Notes under the pieces: generated by a model
What the model was told of the DNA's origin: nothing
The model's input: only the letters and a program-made list of their open reading frames with translations
The model's database searches: none
Shown: one piece after another, positions 54,191 to 62,157 of the stretch
Layout of the letters: each line of letters opens with the position of its first letter
Position numbering within the stretch: the first letter of the stretch is position 1
From: an uncultured Myxococcales bacterium
GTDB lineage: Bacteria > Myxococcota_A > UBA9042
Assembly (NCBI GenBank): GCA_903955385.1
Contig: CAJBNH010000098.1
Location: forward strand, 1-64,000
Reading direction: 5' to 3'
DNA: 64,000 bases
Program-made: the position numbers and the translations under genes

Positions 54191-56761
54191 GTGAAGACAA
54201 CCTTCGACTCTGGGCTGACCGCGATCGTGGAGCCGCTGTACGGCTCGCCCGTCGTCGCCTTTCAGGTGTGGATCCACAGCGGTAGCTTCGACGAACGCGA
54301 CCATGAGCGCGGTCTGGCCCACCTGCACGAGCACATGCTGTTCAAGGGCACGCCGACCCGCGGCGTGGGCGAGATCGCTTCCGCCATCGAGGCTTGCGGC
54401 GGACAGATCAACGCCTGGACCAGCAACGACCAGACCTGCTACCACATCGTCCTGCCCGCCCACGAGTGGCGCAATGGCCTCAACGTCCTGGCCGACGCCG
54501 TCTGCCACCCGCTGTTCGACGCGACCGAGCTGGAGCGAGAGATCGAGGTAGTGGTCGAGGAGATCAAGCGCGCCGCCGACAGCCCGGGCCAGGTCGCCTT
54601 CCGCCGTGTATTCGAACGGGTTTTTGCCGGCCATCCCTACGCGCTGCCGGTACTGGGCACCGCCGAAAGCGTGCGGTCGATGACGCCTGCGCGGATGCGT
54701 GCCTTCTATGAGCAGCACTACGTCGCCGGCAACACGACCGTCGTTGCCGCGGGCGATCTGGACCCGGACGCCGTCCTGCTGGCGATTCGTGAGGCATTTG
54801 CCGACCTGCCGCCCCAGTCTGCGCCAGTTCGGCCGCCCGCCGAGGCCGAGGCCGTTGCCGCGAATGCGGAGGTGCTGGAGACCGCGTTCTCCGAGAGCCG
54901 CGTGCTGCTGTCGTGGCCCGCGCCGCCACTGCAGCATCCCGACGTGCCGGCGCTGGACCTGCTGGCCATCGTGCTGGGACAGGGCGACTCGTCGCGACTC
55001 GTCCGCACCGTTCAACGCGAGCAGCAGCTGGTCAACGACGTCGGCGCTTCCGCCTATACCCCTGAACGCGCTGGACTTTTCTCGGTGACGCTGCTGACCA
55101 GCCGGGATCGACTGGACGCAGCGCGCCATGCCGTGCTGGTCCAGATCCGCGAGCTGCTGGAGCGCGGCGTGACCCGCCCCGAGCTCGACAAGGCCCGCAA
55201 CAACGTGCTGGCCGACGCGACCTACAAGCTCGAGACGGTGCAGGGGCAGGCCCACTCGCTGGGCTACTTCGGAGTGGCGACGGGCGACCCGCATTGGGAA
55301 AAGACCTACGACCAAAGGGTGTTGCAGGCGACCTGCGAGGACCTGCTGCGGGTGGCGCGGGCCTGGCTGCGACCGGACCACGTGCAGGTGCTGGTGATGC
55401 CGGGCGTAGAGGCGGACATCCAGCCCGGAACCGCTGCGCCGCAGACGGACACCGGTGCGCTGCTGACCGAGGCCGTGACGCAGCTGACGTTGACGCCCGA
55501 GTCCTCTCGCCCCGGACGGTCGCGCGACGTCGTCGACCACATCGAGCGGATCGTGTTGCCCAGCGGCGACCTGCTGGTGGTGCAACAGGACCGCAGCGTG
55601 GCGATGATGGGCCTGCGCGTGGCGGCCCTGGGCGGCTTGCGGGCCGAGACGACGGCCACCAACGGCCAGTCACAGCTGATCGCGCAGCTGCTGACCCGAG
55701 GGACGCAGCGGCGGTCGAGTGACGAGATCGCCCACGAGATCGAGACGTTGGCGGCGGGCTTGGGCGGATTCGCCGGCCGCAACAGCGTCGGGATGCACGC
55801 GACCACCCTGTCGACCAACCGGGACGCCGTGCTGGACCTGCTGTTCGACACGCTGTTCGAAGCCTCGCTGCCAGAGTACGAGGTGGAACAGCAGCGCAAG
55901 GTGCAGCTGGAGGACATCCGCCACCAAGCCGACGCGCCGGCGCGACAGGCGTTGCGGGCGATGGGCGCGGCCCTGTACGGCAACCATCCGTACGGACAGG
56001 ATATTCTGGGAACGATCGAGACTGTGACGGCCCTGAGGCGCGAAGACCTGCTGGCCGATGCGCGCGGTCGCTTGGCCCCCGGCAGGTTGGTGTGGGCGGC
56101 CGCAGGCGACGTCGACGCGGATGAGCTGGCGGCGGCCATCGTGGCCCGGACGCCCGCAAACCGTCCCGCCCTCGCGCCGCCGACACCGCAGCCGGTCGAG
56201 CCCTTGAACGAGGTCGTGCGAGTCCGTCTGCACGCCGAAAAGCAGCAGGCACATCTGGCGATCGGCTTTCTGGGTACGACGATGTTCCGCCCGGAACGCT
56301 ATGCGCTGGACGTGCTCTCGACGATTCTGGGCGGTCAGGGCGGGCGGCTGTTCCTCGAGCTGCGCGACCGCCAGTCGTTGGCCTACACGGTCAGCGCGAT
56401 GCACGCCGATGGTGTCGACGAGGGGTACTTCGCGCTCTACATCGGCACCTCGCCCGACAAGGCGCAGACGGCACTGGACGGCCTGTATGCCGAGCTGGAC
56501 AAGGTGTTGCAGTCGCCCGTCACGGCCGACGAGCTGGACCGCGCGCGGCGGTATCTGGCAGGCGCCCACGCGATCGGCCTGCAGCGGCGGTCGTCGCGGG
56601 CGTCGACGATCTGCCTCAATGAGCTGTACGGACTGGGTCGCGAAGCCTACCGCGGCCACCTGGACGCGCTGCTGGCCGTGACGTCCGACGACGTGCTGAT
56701 GGCAGCGCGGCGGGTGCTGAACCGCGAGAAGTGCGTGGAAGTGGTGCTGAAACCGGAGTAG
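54191..56761 (+). CDS. M16 (pitrilysin) family metallopeptidase with two domains
   Basis: This is an 856-residue protein starting at GTG (AAGGA just upstream). The first M16 domain has the inverted zinc motif HLHEH (H44, E47, H48) in GLAHLHEHMLFKGT and the distal Glu region EIEVVVEEIKRAADSPG, so it should be catalytically active. The second M16-like domain (about 460-856) has the YGQDILGTIETV-type and GGRLFLELRDRQSLAYTVSA motifs, but the HxxEH is absent, as in the inactive half of such clamps. The substrate is unknown. No signal peptide, so it is cytoplasmic or uses another route. Confidence 0.9.
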   Translation: MKTTFDSGLTAIVEPLYGSPVVAFQVWIHSGSFDERDHERGLAHLHEHMLFKGTPTRGVGEIASAIEACGGQINAWTSNDQTCYHIVLPAHEWRNGLNVLADAVCHPLFDATELEREIEVVVEEIKRAADSPGQVAFRRVFERVFAGHPYALPVLGTAESVRSMTPARMRAFYEQHYVAGNTTVVAAGDLDPDAVLLAIREAFADLPPQSAPVRPPAEAEAVAANAEVLETAFSESRVLLSWPAPPLQHPDVPALDLLAIVLGQGDSSRLVRTVQREQQLVNDVGASAYTPERAGLFSVTLLTSRDRLDAARHAVLVQIRELLERGVTRPELDKARNNVLADATYKLETVQGQAHSLGYFGVATGDPHWEKTYDQRVLQATCEDLLRVARAWLRPDHVQVLVMPGVEADIQPGTAAPQTDTGALLTEAVTQLTLTPESSRPGRSRDVVDHIERIVLPSGDLLVVQQDRSVAMMGLRVAALGGLRAETTATNGQSQLIAQLLTRGTQRRSSDEIAHEIETLAAGLGGFAGRNSVGMHATTLSTNRDAVLDLLFDTLFEASLPEYEVEQQRKVQLEDIRHQADAPARQALRAMGAALYGNHPYGQDILGTIETVTALRREDLLADARGRLAPGRLVWAAAGDVDADELAAAIVARTPANRPALAPPTPQPVEPLNEVVRVRLHAEKQQAHLAIGFLGTTMFRPERYALDVLSTILGGQGGRLFLELRDRQSLAYTVSAMHADGVDEGYFALYIGTSPDKAQTALDGLYAELDKVLQSPVTADELDRARRYLAGAHAIGLQRRSSRASTICLNELYGLGREAYRGHLDALLAVTSDDVLMAARRVLNREKCVEVVLKPE

Positions 56762-56816
56762 CGCAGCCGAGCGAGGAAGCGGGCTCAGGCTTGCGTCGCG
56801 CTGGAGGCAGGACGAA

Positions 56817-57764
56817 CTACTCGGCCGTCAGGTTCTTGACCCACGTGGCTGCGTCGATCGGGCTCTCGCCCTCGCCCAGCTGGTTCTTGGCGGCCAAGGC
56901 CATGATACGGGCGGCCGGGACCTTGTCGCGCGACGTGCCTTGGGCCAACAGCTCTTCGCCCTTCTCGATCTCGCGCTGCACCGTCGACTTCAGCGCCAGA
57001 TACGAACCCCAGCCCACCTGACGCGAGCCGTTGACGAAGAACGCCGGCGTACCGGTCGCTCCCATGGACTCCGACCACTTCGACTCCTGATCCAGACGAG
57101 CCGCCAGAGCGGGGTCGGCAATGTCCTTCTCCCACCGCGCCATGTCGAGCCCAAGCTCCTGCGCGTGCTGACGCAGCGTGCCGTCGTCGAGTGCCTGCTG
57201 GTTGGCAAACATCTTGTCGTGGAACTGCCAGAACTTGCCCTGATTGCCGGCAGCCTTGGCGGCGAGCGCGGCGGGCTTGGCGCGGCCGTGCATGGCCAGC
57301 GCGTTGTTGCGGAAGTAGACCTTGACCTTGCCGGGGAAGTCGGCGGCCAGCTGCTTGATCGGGTCGGCCGAGCGCTTGCAGACCGGGCACTGGAAGTCGC
57401 TGAACACGTTGACGATCACCAGCGGCTGCGGCGTCCCCATGAACGGGCTCTTGTCCTTCGGCGAGAAGCCGATCTTGCTGACGTCGACGCCCTTGCCGGC
57501 GCCTTCATCGCTCTGGGAGTCCAGGAACGACGGGGCGGATGGCGCGGCCGGTGAGGGGCTGGGCGCGGCTGAGGGCGCGGCGGCCTCGCGGGTCGGCTCC
57601 GGGGTCGGTGCAGGCGCGGGTGCACCCTCTGGCAGGGCGGTGGCCACGGCGGCAGCGGGGTCGGCAGCCGCGGCCGGGGCGCGCGACTTGCCATCCCAGC
57701 GACCGATCAGGAAGCCCGCAACCAGCACAACCGCGCCCAGCGCGAACAGATTCGACTTCTCCAT
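56817..57764 (-). CDS. membrane-anchored DsbA-like thiol-disulfide oxidoreductase
   Basis: This is a 315-residue protein with a single N-terminal anchor (residues 5-21) and a Pro/Ala-rich linker (30-80). A thioredoxin-fold domain has VFSDFQCPVCKRSADPIKQL (C126 and C129, a CPVC active site) and the cis-Pro motif GATGTPAFFVNG. It fits the DsbA/BdbD-like group that introduces or isomerises disulfides in exported proteins. The organism encodes several Cys-rich lipoproteins in this window that would need such enzymes. CAGGAG ten bases before the ATG. It follows the OB-fold lipoprotein gene on the same strand. Confidence 0.88.
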   Translation of the reverse strand: MEKSNLFALGAVVLVAGFLIGRWDGKSRAPAAAADPAAAVATALPEGAPAPAPTPEPTREAAAPSAAPSPSPAAPSAPSFLDSQSDEGAGKGVDVSKIGFSPKDKSPFMGTPQPLVIVNVFSDFQCPVCKRSADPIKQLAADFPGKVKVYFRNNALAMHGRAKPAALAAKAAGNQGKFWQFHDKMFANQQALDDGTLRQHAQELGLDMARWEKDIADPALAARLDQESKWSESMGATGTPAFFVNGSRQVGWGSYLALKSTVQREIEKGEELLAQGTSRDKVPAARIMALAAKNQLGEGESPIDAATWVKNLTAE

Positions 57765-57830
57765 GCTCTTGACTCTCCTGTGAATCTCGACTCAGCCGGT
57801 CAGACGGTCGTCGCCCTCTTCGGCAGGGGG

Positions 57831-58715
57831 TTACTCGAGGATGGGGTCCTCGACCGGCAGCAGCTGGAACGCGCCGTACGTGTACTCGATGACGCCCTTG
57901 ATGGACTTGATCTTGGTGCCCTTGGGATACTTCTCGCTGTAGACCTTGGTGGTCTTGTCGTACTCCGTCATGTAGACCTTGCCGAAACCACCGGAGATGC
58001 GAACGGTCGGGCTGTTCTCGTCGGCGCCGACCAGGATCGCGCCGTGGGGCTTGCCGTCGGTTCCGTTGGCCAGCGAGTCGGCGACGACGACGTTCTCGAG
58101 CTCGACCAGCACGCCCTCGAAGGGCTCGACCGCATCCATCGCCGCCTTTTCGTCCAGCTGCGCGGGCGTGACCTTGACGGCCACGGCTTCCTTGGTCTCG
58201 CCGGACGGCACGACGCTGTCGGCCTGCAACTCGGTGAAGCAGTAGTACTCCTTGGCGTCGCCGACGATCGTCAGCACGTCGCCCGGGTTGACGTCGGCGA
58301 GTGCCGTCGCGGTGCCCTTCATCATCACGTAGATGCCCGAGTTCTCGCCGCCGCCCTCGTCCTGCACGAACACGCCCTCGTAGCCGCTTGAGATGCGCAT
58401 GGGCGAGGTGACGATGACGTCGCGGATCATCACGTCGTTCAAGAAGTTGTCGAACGGGACCGGCGGAGTGCCGCACGCCGTCTTCATCGCCTGCAGTTCA
58501 GCCACGGTCTTCGACGCACCCGAGGTGTCCGCGACCGTTGAGTCGGTACCCGTGGTCGAGTCGGTGCCGGCGGTCGTGTCGGTGGTCGAAAAATCGGTGG
58601 TATTGGTGTCGACGAACGTGGTGCCGCCTCCGTTGCTGGTATTCGCACAAGCGACGGCAGTCGCAGCGGTCAGGACGAGCGCGAGGATCCGGGGAGCGTG
58701 AGCGACGATATGCAT
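57831..58715 (-). CDS. lipoprotein with an OB-fold-like domain
   Basis: This is a 294-residue lipoprotein: signal ILALVLTAATAVAC (Cys near residue 23) and a Thr/Asp/Ser-rich spacer (DTNTTDFSTTDTTAGTDSTT). The domain from about 90 has GVFVQDEGGGENSGIYVMM and later VLTIVGDAKEYYCFTELQA. This resembles the OB-fold domain that precedes nuclease modules in secreted exonucleases, but no nuclease domain is attached here, so it may bind DNA or glycan. Probably co-transcribed with the DsbA-like gene 66 bases downstream. Confidence 0.75.
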   Translation of the reverse strand: MHIVAHAPRILALVLTAATAVACANTSNGGGTTFVDTNTTDFSTTDTTAGTDSTTGTDSTVADTSGASKTVAELQAMKTACGTPPVPFDNFLNDVMIRDVIVTSPMRISSGYEGVFVQDEGGGENSGIYVMMKGTATALADVNPGDVLTIVGDAKEYYCFTELQADSVVPSGETKEAVAVKVTPAQLDEKAAMDAVEPFEGVLVELENVVVADSLANGTDGKPHGAILVGADENSPTVRISGGFGKVYMTEYDKTTKVYSEKYPKGTKIKSIKGVIEYTYGAFQLLPVEDPILE

Positions 58716-58881
58716 GGCCAGCCTCAAGTGTCTCGGTGGGGGAATGCCGATGGGTACAAGCGGTACGGCCGCAAGCGCGACCCGTGCGGCAAGCACTCTA
58801 CGGGTCTCAGAGGGCCAGCGTCAACCGCAACCCGACGAAGGCGCATTCCATTCCCGCAATGGATGGTGCGACGGCGATGGG

Positions 58882-60144
58882 TCAAGGCGCGAGCACGTCG
58901 TCCGCGGCCTCGCGCAGCGTTCGCGCAGCAAAGTCACAGTGGTCGCGATCGACGATGAGCGGCGGCGTCAGTCGCAGGACGTTGGCGCCAGCAACCGACA
59001 CCAACAGGCCGCGGGCACGCGCCGCCTCAACCACGGCCTTGGGGTCGCCCTGGATCGCCACGCCGACCATCAGCCCGCGACCGCGCACGTCTACGGTGTA
59101 CGGCCGACCGTCGAATTCCTGATGCAGGCGCTGCAGCAGGAAGGCGCCTACGTCGCGCGAATGCTCGACCAGTCCGTCGCGGTCCATCACGGCAAGGGTC
59201 ACACGCCCCGCAAGCGTCGCCAGCGCGTTGGCGCCAAACGTCGTGGCGTGACACCCCGCAACCAAGGCTTGCGCAACGGGTTCTCGCGCCAGCATCGCAC
59301 CCACCGGCACGCCGCCGCCCAACGCCTTGGCCAGCCACAGGATGTCGGGGACGATCCCCTCCTGCTCAAAGGCAAAGAAAGTGCCGGTGCGCCCCAGCCC
59401 CGTCTGCACCTCGTCGAGCAGCAGCAGCAAGCCCCTGTCGTCGCACAGCTTTCGGAGGTCGCGGAAGAAGCCGGCCGGGGGCACGCACACGCCGCCCTCG
59501 CCCTGCACCACTTCGAGCATGACGGCGCCGGTCTGGTCGTCGATCAGGGCCTCGATCGAGGCGAGATTTCCGAATTTCGCGTATTTGAACCCCGGCACCA
59601 AAGGCTCGAAGCCGTCCTGGTATTTGGGCTGCGCGGTGGCGGTCATGGCAGCGTAAGTTCGGCCGTGAAACGACCCCTGCATCGTGATGATGCCCGGGCG
59701 CGGCTTGCCCAGCGTCTTGGCGTGGTAGCGACGGGCCAGTTTGACGGTGGCCTCGGTGCCCTCTGCGCCGCTGTTGCAGAAGAAGGCCCGGGCCTTGACG
59801 CCGCCCGTGGCCTGCTCGAAGCGGTCACAGAGGTTCTGGGCCAGCGGAGCTGCGTGGGCGTTGTGCCAGTAGTTCGATTGGTGAATCAGCAGGGCGACCT
59901 GCGCTTGCAGCGCGGCGACCAGATCCGGGTGACCGTGCCCCAAAGCGTTGACGGCCACGCCGGCTGAGAAGTCGAGGTAGCGCTTACCGTCTTCGGCGAT
60001 GTTCCACGGTCCCTCGCCCCGCACGAACACGATCGGCGCGTTCTTGTAGTTGGGCGTCAGGTACTTGTCGGCCAAGGCGACGATGCCGGCGGTGTCGTGG
60101 GAGGCAAGGTGAAGAGCGCGGGCGGGGGGAGTGGCGGTCGGCAT
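58882..60144 (-). CDS. argD: acetylornithine/succinyldiaminopimelate aminotransferase family protein
   Basis: This is a 420-residue class III PLP aminotransferase of arginine (and possibly lysine) biosynthesis. ALGHGHPDLVAAL, NSGAEGTEATVKLARRYH, GSFHGRTYAAMTATAQP and LLLDEVQTGLGRTG lead to the PLP lysine K273 in LAKALGGGVPVGAM. The GAEGTEA and FHGRT residues match ArgD rather than ornithine-oxo-acid aminotransferases. GAGG lies seven bases before the ATG. It is divergent from the pilM gene; no other arg gene is adjacent. Confidence 0.88.
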   Translation of the reverse strand: MPTATPPARALHLASHDTAGIVALADKYLTPNYKNAPIVFVRGEGPWNIAEDGKRYLDFSAGVAVNALGHGHPDLVAALQAQVALLIHQSNYWHNAHAAPLAQNLCDRFEQATGGVKARAFFCNSGAEGTEATVKLARRYHAKTLGKPRPGIITMQGSFHGRTYAAMTATAQPKYQDGFEPLVPGFKYAKFGNLASIEALIDDQTGAVMLEVVQGEGGVCVPPAGFFRDLRKLCDDRGLLLLLDEVQTGLGRTGTFFAFEQEGIVPDILWLAKALGGGVPVGAMLAREPVAQALVAGCHATTFGANALATLAGRVTLAVMDRDGLVEHSRDVGAFLLQRLHQEFDGRPYTVDVRGRGLMVGVAIQGDPKAVVEAARARGLLVSVAGANVLRLTPPLIVDRDHCDFAARTLREAADDVLAP

Positions 60145-60331
60145 GGACGGGCCTCGTGCAGGGCGAATCGGGGCCCCGCAAGGCCGTCGAGGATACTCCC
60201 GGGCACCGACGTTGGCGAGAATCCCGTTGGCGCGTGCTTCACTCCTCGCAGCGGTTGACGCTCGGCCAGCCTCCGCCTAGCCTTGCCGACCGGATCTTCC
60301 CTTCCCTTCAGCAAGCGCGGAGACTCGCCGC

Positions 60332-61387
60332 ATGGCCACCAGGAACGCGGTCGGTGTGGACATCGGCGCCTCGGCGATCAAGGTGGCGCAAGTCCGCGAG
60401 ACCCCCCAAGGTCTGCAGCTGGTGGCGTTCGACTCGCTGTTGCTGCCCCCGGACACCCTGCGTGACGGCGTGATCCGGCAGCCCGGACTGCTGACCCAAC
60501 GTCTGAAGGATGCTTTTCGGCTCAACGGCATCAAGCCGCGGCAAGTCGCGCTTGCGGTGTCCGGGCCGTCGGTGTTCGTCAAGCGACTGCGGCTGCCGCG
60601 GCTGTCGGATGCGCAATACCAAGCTGCGCTGCGCTTTCAGGCCGAACAGCACGTACCGTTCGACGTGAGCGACGCGTATCTGGACGGCGTCATCGTCGAC
60701 CCCTCGCCCGACCCGAGCCACATGGACGTTCTGCTGGTCGCCGCCCGCAAGGCCGCCGTGGACGAGTGGACCTCTGTGGCCCACGCGGCACGGCTGCAGC
60801 CGGTGGTCGTGGACGTGGCAACGCTGGCCGTCTGCAACGCTTTCGAGGCGAGCGGTCAAGGTGCTGCCAACGAGATGTCGCTGCTGCTGGACGTCGGCGC
60901 CGCGCACACCCACGTGGCGGTCGTGTCCCGCGGTGTGCCGCTGCTGGCGTGCGACGTCGCAACCGGCGGCAACGCCGTGACCGAGGAATTGGCCCGGCAC
61001 TTCGGAGTGCCGTGGGACGAGGCGGAGCACCTGAAGACGACCAACGACACGGACCTTTCGACTCCAGACGTGCTGCGTGAAGTCCAACGCATCTCCGCGC
61101 GGGGCAGCGAGGCGTTGGTGGAAGAGGTGCGGCAGACGCTGGACCAGCTGCCCCCGGCCAGCCCGCGACCCACTGCGGTCTGGCTGAGCGGCGGGGCAGC
61201 TTCGCAGCTGGGGCTCGCCGAAGCGCTGGAGAAGTGTCTGGGGGTGACGGTGCACGTGCTGGACCCGTTCCGGCGGCTGAAGGTCGACCCCAACCAGTTC
61301 GATGCCCTCCTGTTGCGACGCATGGCCCCCTGTGCCGCGGTCGCTGTCGGTCTTGCGCTACGCGGCATGGCGGAGGCGGACCGATGA
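60332..61387 (+). CDS. pilM: type IV pilus assembly protein PilM
   Basis: This is a 351-residue actin-like cytoplasmic ATPase-fold protein of the pilus alignment complex. VGVDIGASAIKVAQV, RLRLPRLSDAQYQAALRFQA and the phosphate-binding SLLLDVGAAHTHVAVV are typical of PilM, which binds the N-terminal peptide of PilN. GGAG lies ten bases before the ATG. It overlaps the next gene by ATGA. Length is normal. Confidence 0.93.
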   Translation: MATRNAVGVDIGASAIKVAQVRETPQGLQLVAFDSLLLPPDTLRDGVIRQPGLLTQRLKDAFRLNGIKPRQVALAVSGPSVFVKRLRLPRLSDAQYQAALRFQAEQHVPFDVSDAYLDGVIVDPSPDPSHMDVLLVAARKAAVDEWTSVAHAARLQPVVVDVATLAVCNAFEASGQGAANEMSLLLDVGAAHTHVAVVSRGVPLLACDVATGGNAVTEELARHFGVPWDEAEHLKTTNDTDLSTPDVLREVQRISARGSEALVEEVRQTLDQLPPASPRPTAVWLSGGAASQLGLAEALEKCLGVTVHVLDPFRRLKVDPNQFDALLLRRMAPCAAVAVGLALRGMAEADR

Positions 61388-62028
61388 TCCGTGTCAACCT
61401 GATCCGCCCTCGCCCCAAGCCCCCGGCCGTGCGCCGCAAACGGCCGTGGCGTGCCCGGGCGATCCTGCTGGGCATTGCGCTGCTGCTGGTCGGCGCAGCG
61501 TTGTGGCGGATCCGCGACGGCGTGGCTCCGCCGGTCGATCAGGTGCAACGACGTCCTGCGGCTCCACTGGGCCGCCCTGCCGACCGTGAGCCGCCGGCCA
61601 GCTGGCCCGAGGCTGGATCCGTCACGCCAACTCAGGACGTGGCGCCCTTGCTGCCGGTGCCTGTCGAGCCCGACCAGCCGCCGCAAGTCTTCCCCCCGCC
61701 TGCGGAACCGGCGCCTGAATTCCCCACGGCCCCGGAAGCGTCGGGCGACGCCGCTCGTCAGCGACGGCCGCTGGGCGACTACCGTCTGGTCGGCGTGTTG
61801 ACCGGTCTGGCCGAGCCCCGCGCGCTGGTCGTGGACCCCAACGGTCAGGACTACGAGGTCCGCCCCGGCGACGCACTGGGAAGCGAGGGCGGGCGCATCA
61901 AGGCAATGTTCCCCGACGAGCTGGTCATCGAGGTGCCGGGGCGCACCGACCCCGTGCACTTGTCGATCGCTCCCGCGGCGGTCCAAGCGCCTGCCACAGC
62001 CCCCACCGTGCCCCCGCGTCGCCAGTAG
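61384..62028 (+). CDS. compact PilN/PilP-like hybrid protein
   Basis: This is a 214-residue protein in the position normally held by pilN, pilO and pilP. It begins MIRVNLIRPRPKPP, the short PilN peptide that binds PilM, then one transmembrane helix (ILLGIALLLVGAALW, about 33-47) and a Pro/Glu-rich linker. It ends in a beta-rich domain LGDYRLVGVLTGLAEPRALV, then DPNGQDYEVRPGDALG, resembling the C-terminal domain of PilP, which contacts PilQ. There is no PilN periplasmic coiled coil and no PilO. The role is inferred; the domain similarities are by eye only. Confidence 0.72.
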   Translation: MIRVNLIRPRPKPPAVRRKRPWRARAILLGIALLLVGAALWRIRDGVAPPVDQVQRRPAAPLGRPADREPPASWPEAGSVTPTQDVAPLLPVPVEPDQPPQVFPPPAEPAPEFPTAPEASGDAARQRRPLGDYRLVGVLTGLAEPRALVVDPNGQDYEVRPGDALGSEGGRIKAMFPDELVIEVPGRTDPVHLSIAPAAVQAPATAPTVPPRRQ

Positions 62029-62087
62029 CCCCGCCCCCCGGCGAAGACCGGATGTGGCCGCCGCCGCTTCCCTTTTTTTGACAGCAC

Positions 62088-62115
62088 CGGGGTCTGCACT
62101 AGCATCGGACGACCT
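62088..62115 (+). promoter_or_regulatory. sigma70-like promoter of the PilQ-like gene
   Basis: TTGACA (62088-62093, 6/6) preceded by a T-run, 16-base spacer, TAGCAT (62110-62115, 4/6), about 43 bases before the ATG. It suggests the PilQ-like gene can be transcribed independently of pilM. Confidence 0.5.
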
Positions 62116-62157
62116 GCGTCTCCGCGCGTCGTACGGGCGCTCGGTGGAGAAGCAACC

